DNA of 64,000 nucleotides from Cepaea hortensis (taxonomy: Eukaryota > Mollusca > Gastropoda > Stylommatophora > Helicidae), in the NCBI GenBank assembly GCA_963921405.1, contig OY992892.1, positions 53,344,299-53,408,298 of the forward strand, written 5' to 3'. Position numbers and translations under genes: made by a program. This document shows, one piece after another, positions 30,440 to 40,415 of the stretch; position 1 is the stretch's first letter, and each line of letters opens with the position of its first letter. The notes under the pieces are model-generated. The model did no database searches. It was given only the letters and a program-made list of their open reading frames with translations, and was not told the origin of the DNA.

Positions 30440-33400
30440 TTATACACCCTCTGCACTGTGCTCTGGTGTCGACTGGGTATTAGGTTCGTTGTATGGACAT
30501 CTCGACAAAAGGTCTGCAAGACAGTTTTGTGAACCTTTTATGTGGTTAACCTCATAGCTATAGTCCTGCAGAAGAAGGGACCATCTTGCCACCCTGCTGT
30601 TACTAGGCGTTCCTCTGGTAACAATTGTCAGCGGAGTATTATCTGTTTCAATAATGAAATGTTTGCCTAACAAAAATCTTGAAAGTTTACGTACCGAAAA
30701 TACCATGGCAAGAGCCTCGAGTTCCGGTGTACTGTAATTTCATTCGCTGGTGTTCAGTTTTCGAGAGACGTAGTATACTGGGTACAAGATTTGGTCGTGT
30801 TCTTGGAGAAGCACACCTCCAATGGCTACGGAGCTCGCATCACATCTTAATCTAAAAGTAATATTCAAATTTGGCAATTTCAAAATAGGTGATTTAGAAA
30901 AATAAGAAAGAATTTTCGTAAATGCTGGCCTTAATCATTCACTGTTTACAATCACATTGGGGTGTTTATTTGTTAGTAGATCAGTGAAACATTTGGTCAA
31001 TTCAGCAAAATGAGGAATAAACTGTCTATAATAGTTTAACAGACCTAACACACTTCGCAACTGTTTCTTAGTTGTCGGAAGCGACAATTTCAAAATTCTG
31101 GACATGATGTTATCGTCAGTTGATATAAAGCCATTTGAGATCTTATAGCCCAAAAATGAAATTTCCTGAAAGGCTATATCCACTTTGGAAGGTTTTACAG
31201 TCAGTCCATGATGTCTAATTCTGTCAAATGTCTGCTGTAGTGTTGTTATGTGCTCTGTCATGTCCTTTGTGTGTATGCAAATGTCGTCCATGTACCAAAT
31301 GATGTTAGCAATGTCTGTCAAAAGAATTCTCGTCATTCTGACGAAGGTAGCTGGTGCATTGACAAATCCTAAAGGTAGTTTACACCATTCGTATAAACCC
31401 CAAGGTGTGGCAAATGCAGTCAGATGTATACTATCAGGATGTACAGCTATCTGCCAGTAACCTTTTGTCATGTCAAGTTTAGTAAAATAACGTGAGTCAG
31501 ATAGTTCAGTCAAGATGTCTTCACAGTTGCTCATTGGTTCTAAATCCAACTGTGTAATGCTTTTGAGCTTACGATAGTCCACACAGAGTCTAATAGTGTT
31601 GTCCTTTTTGCGTACCAAAATTATTGGTGAACAGAAATGAGATTGTGAACGTCGAATGATATGATTTGTTTCTAAATCAATGATTTCTTGATGAAGTTTT
31701 TCTTTATAGTGTATAGGGATGGAATATGGTCTACACTTAATAGGAACGTCAGATGTTAAGATGATTTGGCGTTGCACTAAATCTGTCTGTCCTGGGCTGT
31801 CAGAAAAGATAGTCCTGTAGTCTTGTATCAGTTGTCTGCAACTGTTAGTCTGTGTCTGTGTCAGGTTAGGATTTACCTTAATGTCTTGTAAGTTGGTCGT
31901 CGTGTCAAGACCTGGTGTTGGTATCTCGTCAGTGTCGTTGTCGTCCGTCTGGTCCACTATGGAGGTGCTTGCTGCAGTCTCTACTTGTTCGTCTTTCCTG
32001 TGGTGATAAGGTTTGAGCATGTTAATATGAAAAATCTTATGTTTGTCCCTAACTGCAATCTCGTAATCTACCGTCGAAATTTGTCGTAGCACTTTGAACG
32101 GTCCTTGCCATGAGTCAGTTAGGAGATGTCTATCACTTGGCAAAAGAAGAAGCACGTCCTGTCCTGGCTTCAGTGTAATAGTTCTATTTCCTCTGTTAGC
32201 ATATTGTCGGTAAATAGCTCCTGATTTTTGGAGAGCTTCTTTGGCTAATATACATGATTTCATAATTCTATCACGCAATGATGTTACATGTTCATATGGT
32301 GAAATGGGTATAGACACAGTTGTACTTCCAGTCAACACAGATTCATACAGAGATAATGGGCCGCGTGGTTGTGCACCATATAACATTTCGAATGGTGAGA
32401 ACCCAGTGCTGGAATGGGGCACTTCCCTATATGCAAACAAAATGGCAGGCAGATAAGTATCCCAATCTTCAGGATGTTATTGGATTACCTTAGAGAGCAT
32501 ATGTTTCATATCGCCATTAATCTTTTCTACTATACCGGTGGAATGTGGGTGATATGGACTGTTGAAGCATTGTTTAACACCCAACATTTTGGTAAAGGCT
32601 TGTGTAGCCGAGGAAATAAATTGGCTACCCCGATCTGAAAGGATGGTATCAGGGAATCCTACCCTCGCAAAAATATGAAAGAACACTTCCATGATGTCGT
32701 TGGAAGTTATGTTCTTCATTGGAATCGCTTCTGGCCAACGAGTACATAGATCAATGAGTGTTACAATGTATCTATTACCTTTAGATGTTATATGGTTCAG
32801 AGGACCAACTATATCGACCGAGATCTTTTCAAACGGTCTACTAGCCAAATCAGTAACTTGCAATTCAGCTTGTGGGTGTTTACCCTTTTTGACAAGCTTT
32901 TGACAGATGTCACACGATCTGCAATACTGTTTGGTATCGTTGCAAAACTTTGGCCAATAAAATTGAGTAAGTAACCTTGCTCTAGTTTTAGCATAAGCCA
33001 TGTGTCCTGCAAAGGGTATGTCATGAGCTATGTTCAATGCTTGCTTGCGGTTTTCTAACGGTAGCACTGTTTGTTCTATAGTGCTGGAACCTTTGGTGTA
33101 ATACCGTGTTAGAATTCCGTTCTTGAGAGCAAAGTACCATTGAGCATTCTTTGCTACTCTTGGCTTTTGGCCTATAAGTTTAAAATACTTTTGCAGAGAT
33201 CGATCGGCTTTCTGAGATGTTATAAACGTCTCCCTAGTTGTCTCAGGAGATGTTACAACAGGACTTACTCGTTGTAAAGCCTCTGTTTGATCGATTCGAT
33301 CTTGCATCTGTGCAGTAGATCTAGTTACTGCGTTTACTACATTACAACGATCATTCTCATCACACCTTGATATTACATTCACACAATTACATGTATGTTC

Positions 33401-34000
33401 TGGCATAGCCAGGTTGGTATTTGTATATTCAATTACAGTTGGTAATACATCATAAATGGTGATTGGTGATGAAGGTGAAGTGGTAGTATCAATATTACAA
33501 CTGACAGATGATGTATTGATGTCATGTGGTATGTCATTCACTTCAGGAAGGTTTCCAATGATAATATCACAGCAAGGATTGGTTAATGCTGCGCATTTCA
33601 CCTTTCCTGTAAGGAATGGTGTAGTTATATATGCCCATGCAAGTGGATATTTCTCTATGTTCCCTGAGAATGTCCTGCATGTGACATATTTACCACTATA
33701 TTGTGTTGGTAAAATATAGTCTCTCTTTACACCAATGAGAGTACTTCCGCTATCACGTAAAACTGTGGCAGGTTTACCATTAACATACCCCTGGTGGATG
33801 TTCAGTCTACCTTTGGAGTTTACTACAGAATTGGCCTCCTCACTGGTAATAGGTATAGAATGGCCGCATGTTAACACGCCATCCTCATGAAATTGATCAC
33901 AAATGGTACATTTTTCCTGATGGAATACCTCAATGGAATGTGCTGAGTTTGCTGGGTGATCTTGTACACTTTCATCTTCTGACGAAGAAATGTCAAACAT
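30440..34000 (-). pseudogene. pol: Pro-Int-RT-RNase H of element B, three nonsense codons
   Basis: Reading minus from 34000 (FDISSSEDES): CTIC...LTCGH box, protease VLRDSGST, integrase zinc finger (HDIPFAGH, CRSCDICQ), catalytic VDIVGPL, SDRGSQF and VEKINGD. A TAA at 32479-32477 follows, opposite a Glu codon in element A. The same frame resumes with AILFAYREVPHSS, GPFKV module, RT with LPLGFVNAPATF and YMDD, then TGA at 30937-30935. It continues in frame through RNase H (LRCDASSVAIGG) to a second TGA near 30742, then ELEALAMVFSV, TDNTP and ADLLSRCP. All three stops are in one frame, so these are point nonsense changes rather than indels. Homology to A is clear over the whole length. Confidence 0.93.
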
Positions 34001-34007
34001 GGCCGCA

Positions 34008-35288
34008 TTAGCCTTTTTTGGTCATTGACTTGGCTTTACAATCCTTACGCCAGTGACCAAAAGCCTTACAAAGGTAACATTTTGTAAGTTTTTTGTAGTT
34101 CTTCCTCTCTTTCTCTTGCTTAGAAATGTAATTATGCAAGTAAGCAGTGTACCCAGGATGTTGGTCGCACATATCATGCTCGTTGTGTGCATAGTTACAA
34201 TATTTACACTGATATAATTTCTCTGCAGTTTGCCTATAAGGTCTTTGTTTGCTATTTGACCCTGCCTGATATTTGCCATATGTAGCTGCTGCTACAAAGT
34301 CTGTGCTGGTCAGACCACTAGAGAAACAATGCTTATTGGCTGCAAAATAACCAGAGCCACGACTTTCAATCTGTTGAACACTTTCACACTGACATTCCAA
34401 CAAAAATTTAGAAAAGGGGGCTGGGAGAGATGCAATAATCTTATCTCTCAACATAAGGTCAACCAATTTGTCATAACTTCCATTTACTTTGGCTGCTGAC
34501 AGCCATTTAGAAAAAATATTTTGAATTTCTGAGATGTAATCAGAGAACGTGTGTGTTGGCTTAGGAGACAACTTCCTAAACTGTTCTCTATAACCTGATT
34601 CATCTAGCAAAAAATGTGACATAATTTTTGCTTTTATGTAAAGATAATCTTCTTTCAGGTCATTTGGGATCGACTCTATGACTTTAAGAGGTTCCCCAGA
34701 AAGACTTATTACATATACTATCCCCCATTCAGGTTTTGGGATTTTGTAATGATCCATAACAAATTCAAAATTTTGGGTGAATGCTGCTATGCAATCACCT
34801 GTGTTGTAACTTCTGATCAGACCTTGGTACTTCTTATGAGGTTGATCTTTGTCTGTTTCTCTATTCACTTTCTCTTTAGAACATTCAGCTTTAAGTTGTT
34901 CAATTTTCATTTGTGTTTCTTGCTCTTCTTTCTTACTTTGTGCTAAGATCTCAGCTTGCCTCACTGCAGCTTCTGACTGTTTTAACGCAGCTTCTGATTG
35001 TGCTTGTTGAAGCTTTAGAGCAGCATCTGATTGTGCTTGTTGAAGCTTCAAAGCAGCTTCTAATTGTGCTTGTTGAAGCTTTAAAGCAGCTTCTGAGTCT
35101 GCCTCTTTACTTTTCAGAGCAACTTCTGATTGCTTTAATGCCCTTTCGGCCGCTCTCTCATCCCTCTCACTAATTTGCTCTTGTTTCAAAAGATATTCTG
35201 CATATTTATTTTCACTCCAGGCTCTCAATTCATCACCAGACATATTCAATTTTAAACCCATTTCAATGCACTCGTTCAAAGAAGACAT
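34008..35288 (-). CDS. gag: Gag of element B
   Basis: About 426 codons from MSSLNECIEMGLKLNMSG. An in-frame ATG 36 nt upstream gives a hydrophobic extension not shared with relatives, so I prefer 35288. It has an alanine-rich coiled coil with three to four tandem ALKLQQAQ units, a capsid region with EPLKVIESIPNDLK, and a SCAN-like half (GYREQFRKLSPKPTHTF...DKIIASLPAPF). A Cys/His box CKYCNYAHNEHDMC and a CCHC knuckle CYLCKAFGHWRKDC follow. It stops in an A-rich site (ACCAAAAAAGGCTAA). Pol homology continues in the +1 frame, whereas in A the two are fused. I infer a 1-nt indel in the A-run, although a programmed shift cannot be excluded. Confidence 0.9.
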   Translation of the reverse strand: MSSLNECIEMGLKLNMSGDELRAWSENKYAEYLLKQEQISERDERAAERALKQSEVALKSKEADSEAALKLQQAQLEAALKLQQAQSDAALKLQQAQSEAALKQSEAAVRQAEILAQSKKEEQETQMKIEQLKAECSKEKVNRETDKDQPHKKYQGLIRSYNTGDCIAAFTQNFEFVMDHYKIPKPEWGIVYVISLSGEPLKVIESIPNDLKEDYLYIKAKIMSHFLLDESGYREQFRKLSPKPTHTFSDYISEIQNIFSKWLSAAKVNGSYDKLVDLMLRDKIIASLPAPFSKFLLECQCESVQQIESRGSGYFAANKHCFSSGLTSTDFVAAATYGKYQAGSNSKQRPYRQTAEKLYQCKYCNYAHNEHDMCDQHPGYTAYLHNYISKQEKERKNYKKLTKCYLCKAFGHWRKDCKAKSMTKKG

Positions 35289-35942
35289 GATGAACAATAG
35301 GTATGATGGAATAAATATAAACAAAATTACTTATGATGTTAGTAAGTTACAAATATTTATAGCACAGTTAATGTCCAAAGCCAGACTAACGAAAGTATAA
35401 AGAAAGCTGGGAAAAAAATTGTATACTCAAGTAATCCTTGGGTACTGTGCTGTTCAGTGGTGCTCGAAATCACACTGGAACGTCTTTCGGGTTGACGCAC
35501 AAAAAATTTTTGAAGTTCACCAGACTCAGGTAAAGTTGTCACAAAAACCCTGTACTTTTTAAACTAAACGAAATTAGAACGTTTGTAAATGTATGGTGTG
35601 TGTAATGTCACTGAAGTCTGTAAAGGTTTGTATGCTGTCAAGTATTATTGTTAGTCGTTACCACAATCAACAACTTTCACGCTCACACTGACTCTATTCA
35701 ATGACATTCAAGGGCACGGCCGCCATTTTGGATTTTAGGTACACAATTTGTTGACTTTAGTGCTAAGTCTGAAGATGCCTCGGTTGGCTTCAAATAATAT
35801 CTTCACACTTATAATTTAATTAAATCAACTCTATTAATTCGTTACTTTACCTTAATCTATGACTTGCGCACTTCTATCGGCATGTTCACATTAGCTTCAA
35901 ACTCGGAAAAAAAAAATTTATACGTTCGCATTTGATTCAAAA
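35289..35942 (-). other. 5' leader of element B
   Basis: Non-coding sequence between LTR and gag start, AT-rich, with no supported frame. Confidence 0.7.
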
Positions 35943-35960
35943 CCCGGACGAAAGCCTCCA
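35943..35960 (-). promoter_or_regulatory. Candidate primer-binding site, element B
   Basis: Minus-strand TGGAGGCTTTCGTCCGGG starts 10 nt after the LTR. The next bases (TTTTGAATC) complement a T-loop/B-box sequence (GATTCAAAA), as expected if a tRNA 3' half pairs here. Primer identity not determined; it differs from element A. Confidence 0.5.
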
Positions 35961-35970
35961 CATTCGCACT

Positions 35971-36550
35971 TGTCAGAGTCTTGCATAACACAAGACAAGT
36001 AGCTCGTTTTCTGGCAAGTGTGAAGTAATATCAAACTATCAAATCACACGAAGTGAATATCCGAAAGTATTATTCACACGCTTTATTGACGCGTTGCATT
36101 AATTATCGCACAAACATCGCGCACTGACAATCTATAGCAATCATTTCAACATGAACAAGATCACTACAATACATAATAATACATGCAAGCAATAAACATC
36201 TCACTTACAGTTAAACTATATAAGCATTCGGCTCAGTCTCCCACTGTCGTACAGGCTAGCTCTCAAGGCAGATTCAAACTCAACTCGCATTCCCTTGCGA
36301 CCTGTCCTTTCAACGATCTCAGCCCGTCTGCCAGTCCTGGCGTCCTACACGCTACACGCTCGCGTCAGCTGGTGTCCCCTGCACGGTTCACGGGGTGAAC
36401 TCAATTGCTGTGCGTGGCTGCTTATCCAGGCGTCGGCAAAGACGCCGCGTTCTCTCTGCCGTGTCTAACATTACTCAGGGTTGCGTGTTGTTATGGTGTC
36501 TGGCGTTGGTACAGACAACGCGTCGCAACCTCGGATGTGAGACCTTGACG
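35971..36550 (-). repeat. 5' LTR of element B
   Basis: 580 bp. Differs from the 3' LTR at about five positions, including the terminal base at 36550 (minus strand C instead of T). A TATATAG box is readable on the minus strand near 36222-36216. Confidence 0.93.
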
Positions 36551-37690
36551 ATTGCCGATCCCCCGCAATCTCATTCTTTCCACATATGGGTTCTCAATCT
36601 GTTCCTCCGCCTTCTCCACCCGGTGCCACAAGCGCACGACCACCTCCCCGTTGTCCATAGGCAATCTACCACCAATAAGTGCATTCCCTGCTAGCCTATC
36701 AGCCTGTTTATTCCCCCGCACCCCCCGCATGGCCAGGGCAAAATATCCATACAATTCTCACAATCTGTGACCTCTGAAGCGACGATAGCCATTCCACACG
36801 AAACATTCCTGTCTCCACTTTACTAAGCATACTATTTGAATCCGTAATGAATACAATGTGTGTTGCAGTAGTCTCCTCTAGCCTACGGAATGCCACTGTT
36901 ACTTCCCCCACCTCCATTCTCATGCTGGAGGTCGTAGTCTCATATGCCAGACTCTCCTTTTTCAAGACTTTTCCATTAGCCTTTGCAATAAAACCCCAAC
37001 CATTACGTATGTTTCTCTCCAAACCACTGACCCATCGGTGTAGATGATTATGTCACCTTGATGTGTGTTACTCTGGATCAGTTGTTGCACTTCAAATCAT
37101 TGCGGTCCGCTGCACATTCTCTACACTCACGACCCAGTGTTATTACATTGTGCCAGTCCGTCATGTCATCCGAAACGTCAACCCACTCTTTTTCACGATT
37201 GATTGTCTCTAGATCACACACCTGACGTATAGAAGGTTCTGCCTGTGCCATCCAGGACCTGCCTCGTCTTAGTCTATGACCCTTGACCATATCCATGGCT
37301 GCATGCAGCGGGTGATCTCTATCTGCAGCAACTCTCAGGTACATTTGGCCTGAAGGACCCTATGCCTATCCGTCATTGTTGGTGGCGCCAGGATATGCCT
37401 CATGCATATAATTGGTGTGTCCTTTGTGCACCCCATGATTACCCGCATGGCAGCATTGTGTATGCGCTCCAACCTTTCAAGCTGGCTCTTTGATACTGTC
37501 AGCAGCCCCAAGCCATACTCAATGACAGAAATTATTAACTGCTGAAAGAGTCTGTACAGCATCCTCTGATCTACCCCGGCTGCTGCCATAGCCCTCAATG
37601 CATTAAGTTCCCTTTTATCCTTCACCACCAAAGCCTCCACATGATCCTTAAAAGACAAATACCTGTCAAAGGTGATACCCAAGTACTTCA
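36551..37690 (-). pseudogene. I-like LINE: RT thumb, connector and RNase H
   Basis: Minus from 37690: YLGITFDRYLSFKDHVE and ERIHNAAMRVIMGCTKD (RT thumb/C-terminal domain). After a frameshift near 37340: RVAADRDHPLHAAMDMVKG, INREKEWVDVS (connector). Then RNase H: NGWGFIAKANGK, SSMRMEVGEVTVAFRR, TTATHIVFITDSNSML, FCPGHAGGAGE and a shifted NKQADRLAGNALIGG. It ends RMRLRGIGN at the LTR. The first catalytic Asp segment (YTDGS) is degraded: minus strand near 37042 reads TDGSVVW. RNase H removes the RNA template during LINE reverse transcription. Multiple frameshifts make this copy dead. It continues at 28548 and 19113. Confidence 0.85.
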
Positions 37691-38605
37691 AAGAAATTTT
37701 ACAACTAATGGAAACAAGAAGACACAACAAAAATAATCCTGACAAATATGAAGAGATTTATAGAAAAGTCAAAACATGATGTAAAGAGGCAAAAGAAGCA
37801 TGGCTTGATAAAAATTGCATGGAAATTGAAAACTAACACAACAGTAAAAATACAAAATTAACGCACAAAAGAATTAAGGAGCTTACTAATAAAAGAACAC
37901 CTACATCAATAGGATGCTTGAAAGCAAGAGATGGAAACATCATAATTGAGAAGAATCCCATCTTAGATATGTGGTCAGGGTACGTGATAGAACTCTATAA
38001 TGATACGCGTGTAGAACAGTTGGATTTTTCTTATAATATGGAAGGACCGCCAATTCGAGGGCTGAGTGGTCTCGAGGTATGGTGCCCGCCTCGAGTGCTG
38101 GGGGTCCCGGGTTCAGGCCCCGGTGAGGACCGGGATTTATTTAAAAAATCCACCTAGACTTTCAGTAATAAAATTCCCCCTGGTCTCTGGGTAGTGAGAT
38201 CGGACGCCCGTGTGTATTGTTGCGCACGTAAAAAGTCCCTTGGCAGTTTGAAATCGAAAAAGAGTAGCCTAACGGCGCTTCCCGGGCAAAATTTCGAGTT
38301 AAAAATCTACCCAAAGTATTTCAGAATCCTCGCCGATGCAACGGAGTTCGTGCAATGAGCTGAGTGTCTCCAGACTCAGGTCTGAGTTAGGAGAAAAACG
38401 GAGCACTTATGGGTTAAACCGTGTGCCGTGATGTTGATCTAACGACTAAACTAAAAAAATCTAAGGACCACCAATACAGAATATGAAAGTTCAGCATGCT
38501 CTCAGTCAATTGAAAACTGGCAAGACCCTGGGTCCAGACAACACAACAACAGAAATTATTCATGCCCTGGAAGAGTATAGTATAGCCAAAGTTACCAGAT
38601 TGCTA

Positions 38606-38611
<6 letters not shown>
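37691..38611 (+). pseudogene. RTE-like LINE, linker between endonuclease and RT (with SINE in it)
   Basis: Continues the frame broken at 18946: EILQLMETRRHNKNNPDKYE, CKEAKEAWLDKNCMEIEN, KRIKELTNKRTPTSIGC, LKARDGNIIIEKNPILD, then MEGPPI at the SINE insertion. After the SINE comes MKVQHALSQLKTGKTLGPDN (RT motif 0/1 region) and ARLLNNIY-like codons that dissolve into an AT array at 38612. Stops are present. The phrase order matches intact RTE-type elements. Confidence 0.85.
38055..38462 (+). mobile_element. tRNA-derived SINE, family E (408 bp)
   Basis: Flanked by AAGGACCGCCAAT (38042-38054) and AAGGACCACCAAT (38463-38475), a 13 bp target duplication with one mismatch. The head looks like a long-variable-arm tRNA (A-box region GTGGTCTCGAGG, B box GGTTCAGGCCC near 38111). 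The 3' domain has CGGAGTTCGTGC and TATGGGTTAAACC, motifs also in family A, then an A-rich tail. Confidence 0.88.

Positions 38612-38682
<71 letters not shown>
38612..38682. repeat. (AT)n microsatellite
   Basis: About 35 AT units starting within the LINE codons for NNIY and marking the left edge of unknown inserted DNA. Confidence 0.97.
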
Positions 38683-38683
<1 letters not shown>

Positions 38684-39274
38684 CTGTTCATTGTAAGCAC
38701 TACGTTTTAGTTTTGCCGTATTTGACCGGAGATGTTTTTGCGTTAATTTTCGGTTTCTTGTTTTTGTGTCTCCGATTTAAGGATATATAGAATACTCGTG
38801 ACGTTAAATTCCCCGATTATTTCAAGATCTCACTAAAACAGAAACCAATTATAGGATATATTTTTAAACTTTATCGTCCATTTTTACTTAAGATTATGTA
38901 GTTTTCGACTATTAGAGGTGGCAATTCCATCTCAAATTGAAATTTTAAAGATGGCATGCTGTATATTGTAGTATTTCAATGGCGGGACACGACAGTTGTC
39001 ATCGAACTATGAACATTTAATATTGTTATGGAATATTCGTAGCAATTGCGATGACAATGATTGCATTCTTGCATTCAAAACCCATTATTGTATTTACATG
39101 TAATTTTTCATCCCTCTACACGAACCACATCATTGATCATTTTGCATCTTTCCAACGGGACTTCTTTTGTCAAAATGCATCTACGCCGGCGGCCTCGCGT
39201 TGTTGACAAGATCGCTCGTGTAGTCCCGCGATGCGTTTGACGTCATCACAGCATGACGTCCAGATGTATGCAAT

Positions 39275-39308
<34 letters not shown>

Positions 39309-39627
39309 AACTGTCAGAGTTGTCCGTTCTTGAGTTAGGGAGCGGCAGTGTTAATCTCCTTGACGACTGTATAACCAACAGTTGCATGAGTGTGTAGGTA
39401 GGGTCACAAAAAATGAAAAGGTCAAAACTGTTTTCTTCTATATGTTCTTATTAAATAATAAACTGACACACAAACTTTAATATCTCGGCTTAAAAATGAC
39501 CTACAGAATTTAATAAGTTACCGTTGGATTAAATTTTATCAAGAGGTATCCAGCTATGCAGGTTATATACTTAAAAAGCAATTTAGAAAATATTACTAAC
39601 GTGGCTCGTTCATTGCAATTCCGAAGA
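38683..39627. other. ~0.95 kb unknown insertion inside the RTE LINE
   Basis: Homology to the LINE stops at the AT array and resumes near 39628 (FIAIPKKS). Between them lies AT-rich sequence with a TG/TA run (39274-39308) and no frame, SINE head or inverted ends that I can identify. Confidence 0.55.
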
Positions 39628-39845
39628 AATCAAGAGCCCTAAAATGTGAACAACATAGAACAATTAGTATAATCACTCACATTACACAGATTTTGCTAAG
39701 AATCGTCATGCAAAGAGGCATGAAGAAAATACAACCCGACATAGGTTTGTATGGGTTCGGGTTCGCAGAATCCAAGGTTACAGTAAATGATGTGTATATG
39801 CTGAGAACATTAATTGAACGTTCTATAGAAGTACATAAAGACTTA

Positions 39846-40415
39846 GGCACTCCTCCTAACGACGGTCCCAAATTATTTAGTGTAAAATGCATCCCTTACA
39901 GGGCCTCATAAGGTCATTTCCGGGACGATGTGTTGTCAATTTCTTATGTTTGAGAGTATCGTCGTCTGCTAGACACTAGACCGATCGACGATTGAGTGTG
40001 TGGCGGACTGCTAGACCGATCGATGGATACAATAAAGGTTTATGTGCCCGGAGGACCCTCACTGACGTCGGCCCATAAACCTTTATTGTATATATCGATC
40101 GGTCTAGCAGTCCGTGACACACTGAACCGGAAGCGATCGACAACACATTCGTTGCTCGTTTCGATATGTATACATATTTTTCCCCACGGATATACTGATA
40201 CAAGAATTTACAACATGTTTTTGGACATTATTTACAACTTTTGTGCCACAATTTCCACATATAACTGTGAAATATTACTAGTACGTATTTCCATTTTCTT
40301 AGTTCTATATTTATTTTAGTTCGTAGTTCGTATTTTTTATTATATCAGCTAATGAGACCCTGTAAGGGATGCATCTTACACTAAATAATTTGGCGCCGTC
40401 TTTAGGAGGAGTGCC
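39846..40415. mobile_element. Palindromic MITE, ~570 bp
   Basis: Inverted terminal repeats of about 70 bp begin GGCACTCCTCCTAA at each end, with a handful of mismatches. Flanks AAGACTTA (39838-39845) and AAGAGTTT (40416-40423) look like an imperfect 8 bp target duplication. With one copy removed, the LINE reads IEVHKEFYLCFIDYT without a gap. There is no coding capacity. The 8 bp size would fit hAT; superfamily uncertain. Confidence 0.88.
39996..40122. repeat. Near-perfect inner hairpin of the MITE
   Basis: Arms 39996-40044 and 40074-40122 pair over about 49 bp (TAGACCGATCGATGGATACA against its complement with few mismatches) around a 29 nt loop. Part of the arm (CTAGACCGATCGA) is also duplicated at about 39976. 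Confidence 0.9.

Larger units (their letters stand above)
28549..36550 (-). mobile_element. Gmr1-like LTR retrotransposon B, decayed
   Basis: An 8,002 bp minus-strand element with 580 bp LTRs differing at about five sites, including the outermost base of the 5' LTR (36550). No 5 bp target duplication is visible: flanks read ccctg on the left and attgc on the right. Same gene order as A, but pol has three in-frame stops and gag is out of frame with pol. It interrupts the RNase H region of the I-like LINE, 14 bp from element A. Confidence 0.95.
18947..37690 (-). mobile_element. I-like LINE inserted in the RTE LINE and itself split by two LTR elements
   Basis: Parts on the minus strand are 37690-36551, 28548-28535 and 19113-18947. 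The target duplication AAGAAATTATACA (18934-18946) versus AAGAAATTTTACA (37691-37703) has one mismatch. The copy is 5'-truncated at the RT thumb (YLGITFDRYLSFKDHVE) and ends in a degenerate TCAA-type tail next to the left duplication. Joining 36551 to 28548 and 28540 to 19113 recreates the continuous 3' sequence seen in the 9.4 kb copy. Confidence 0.88.
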
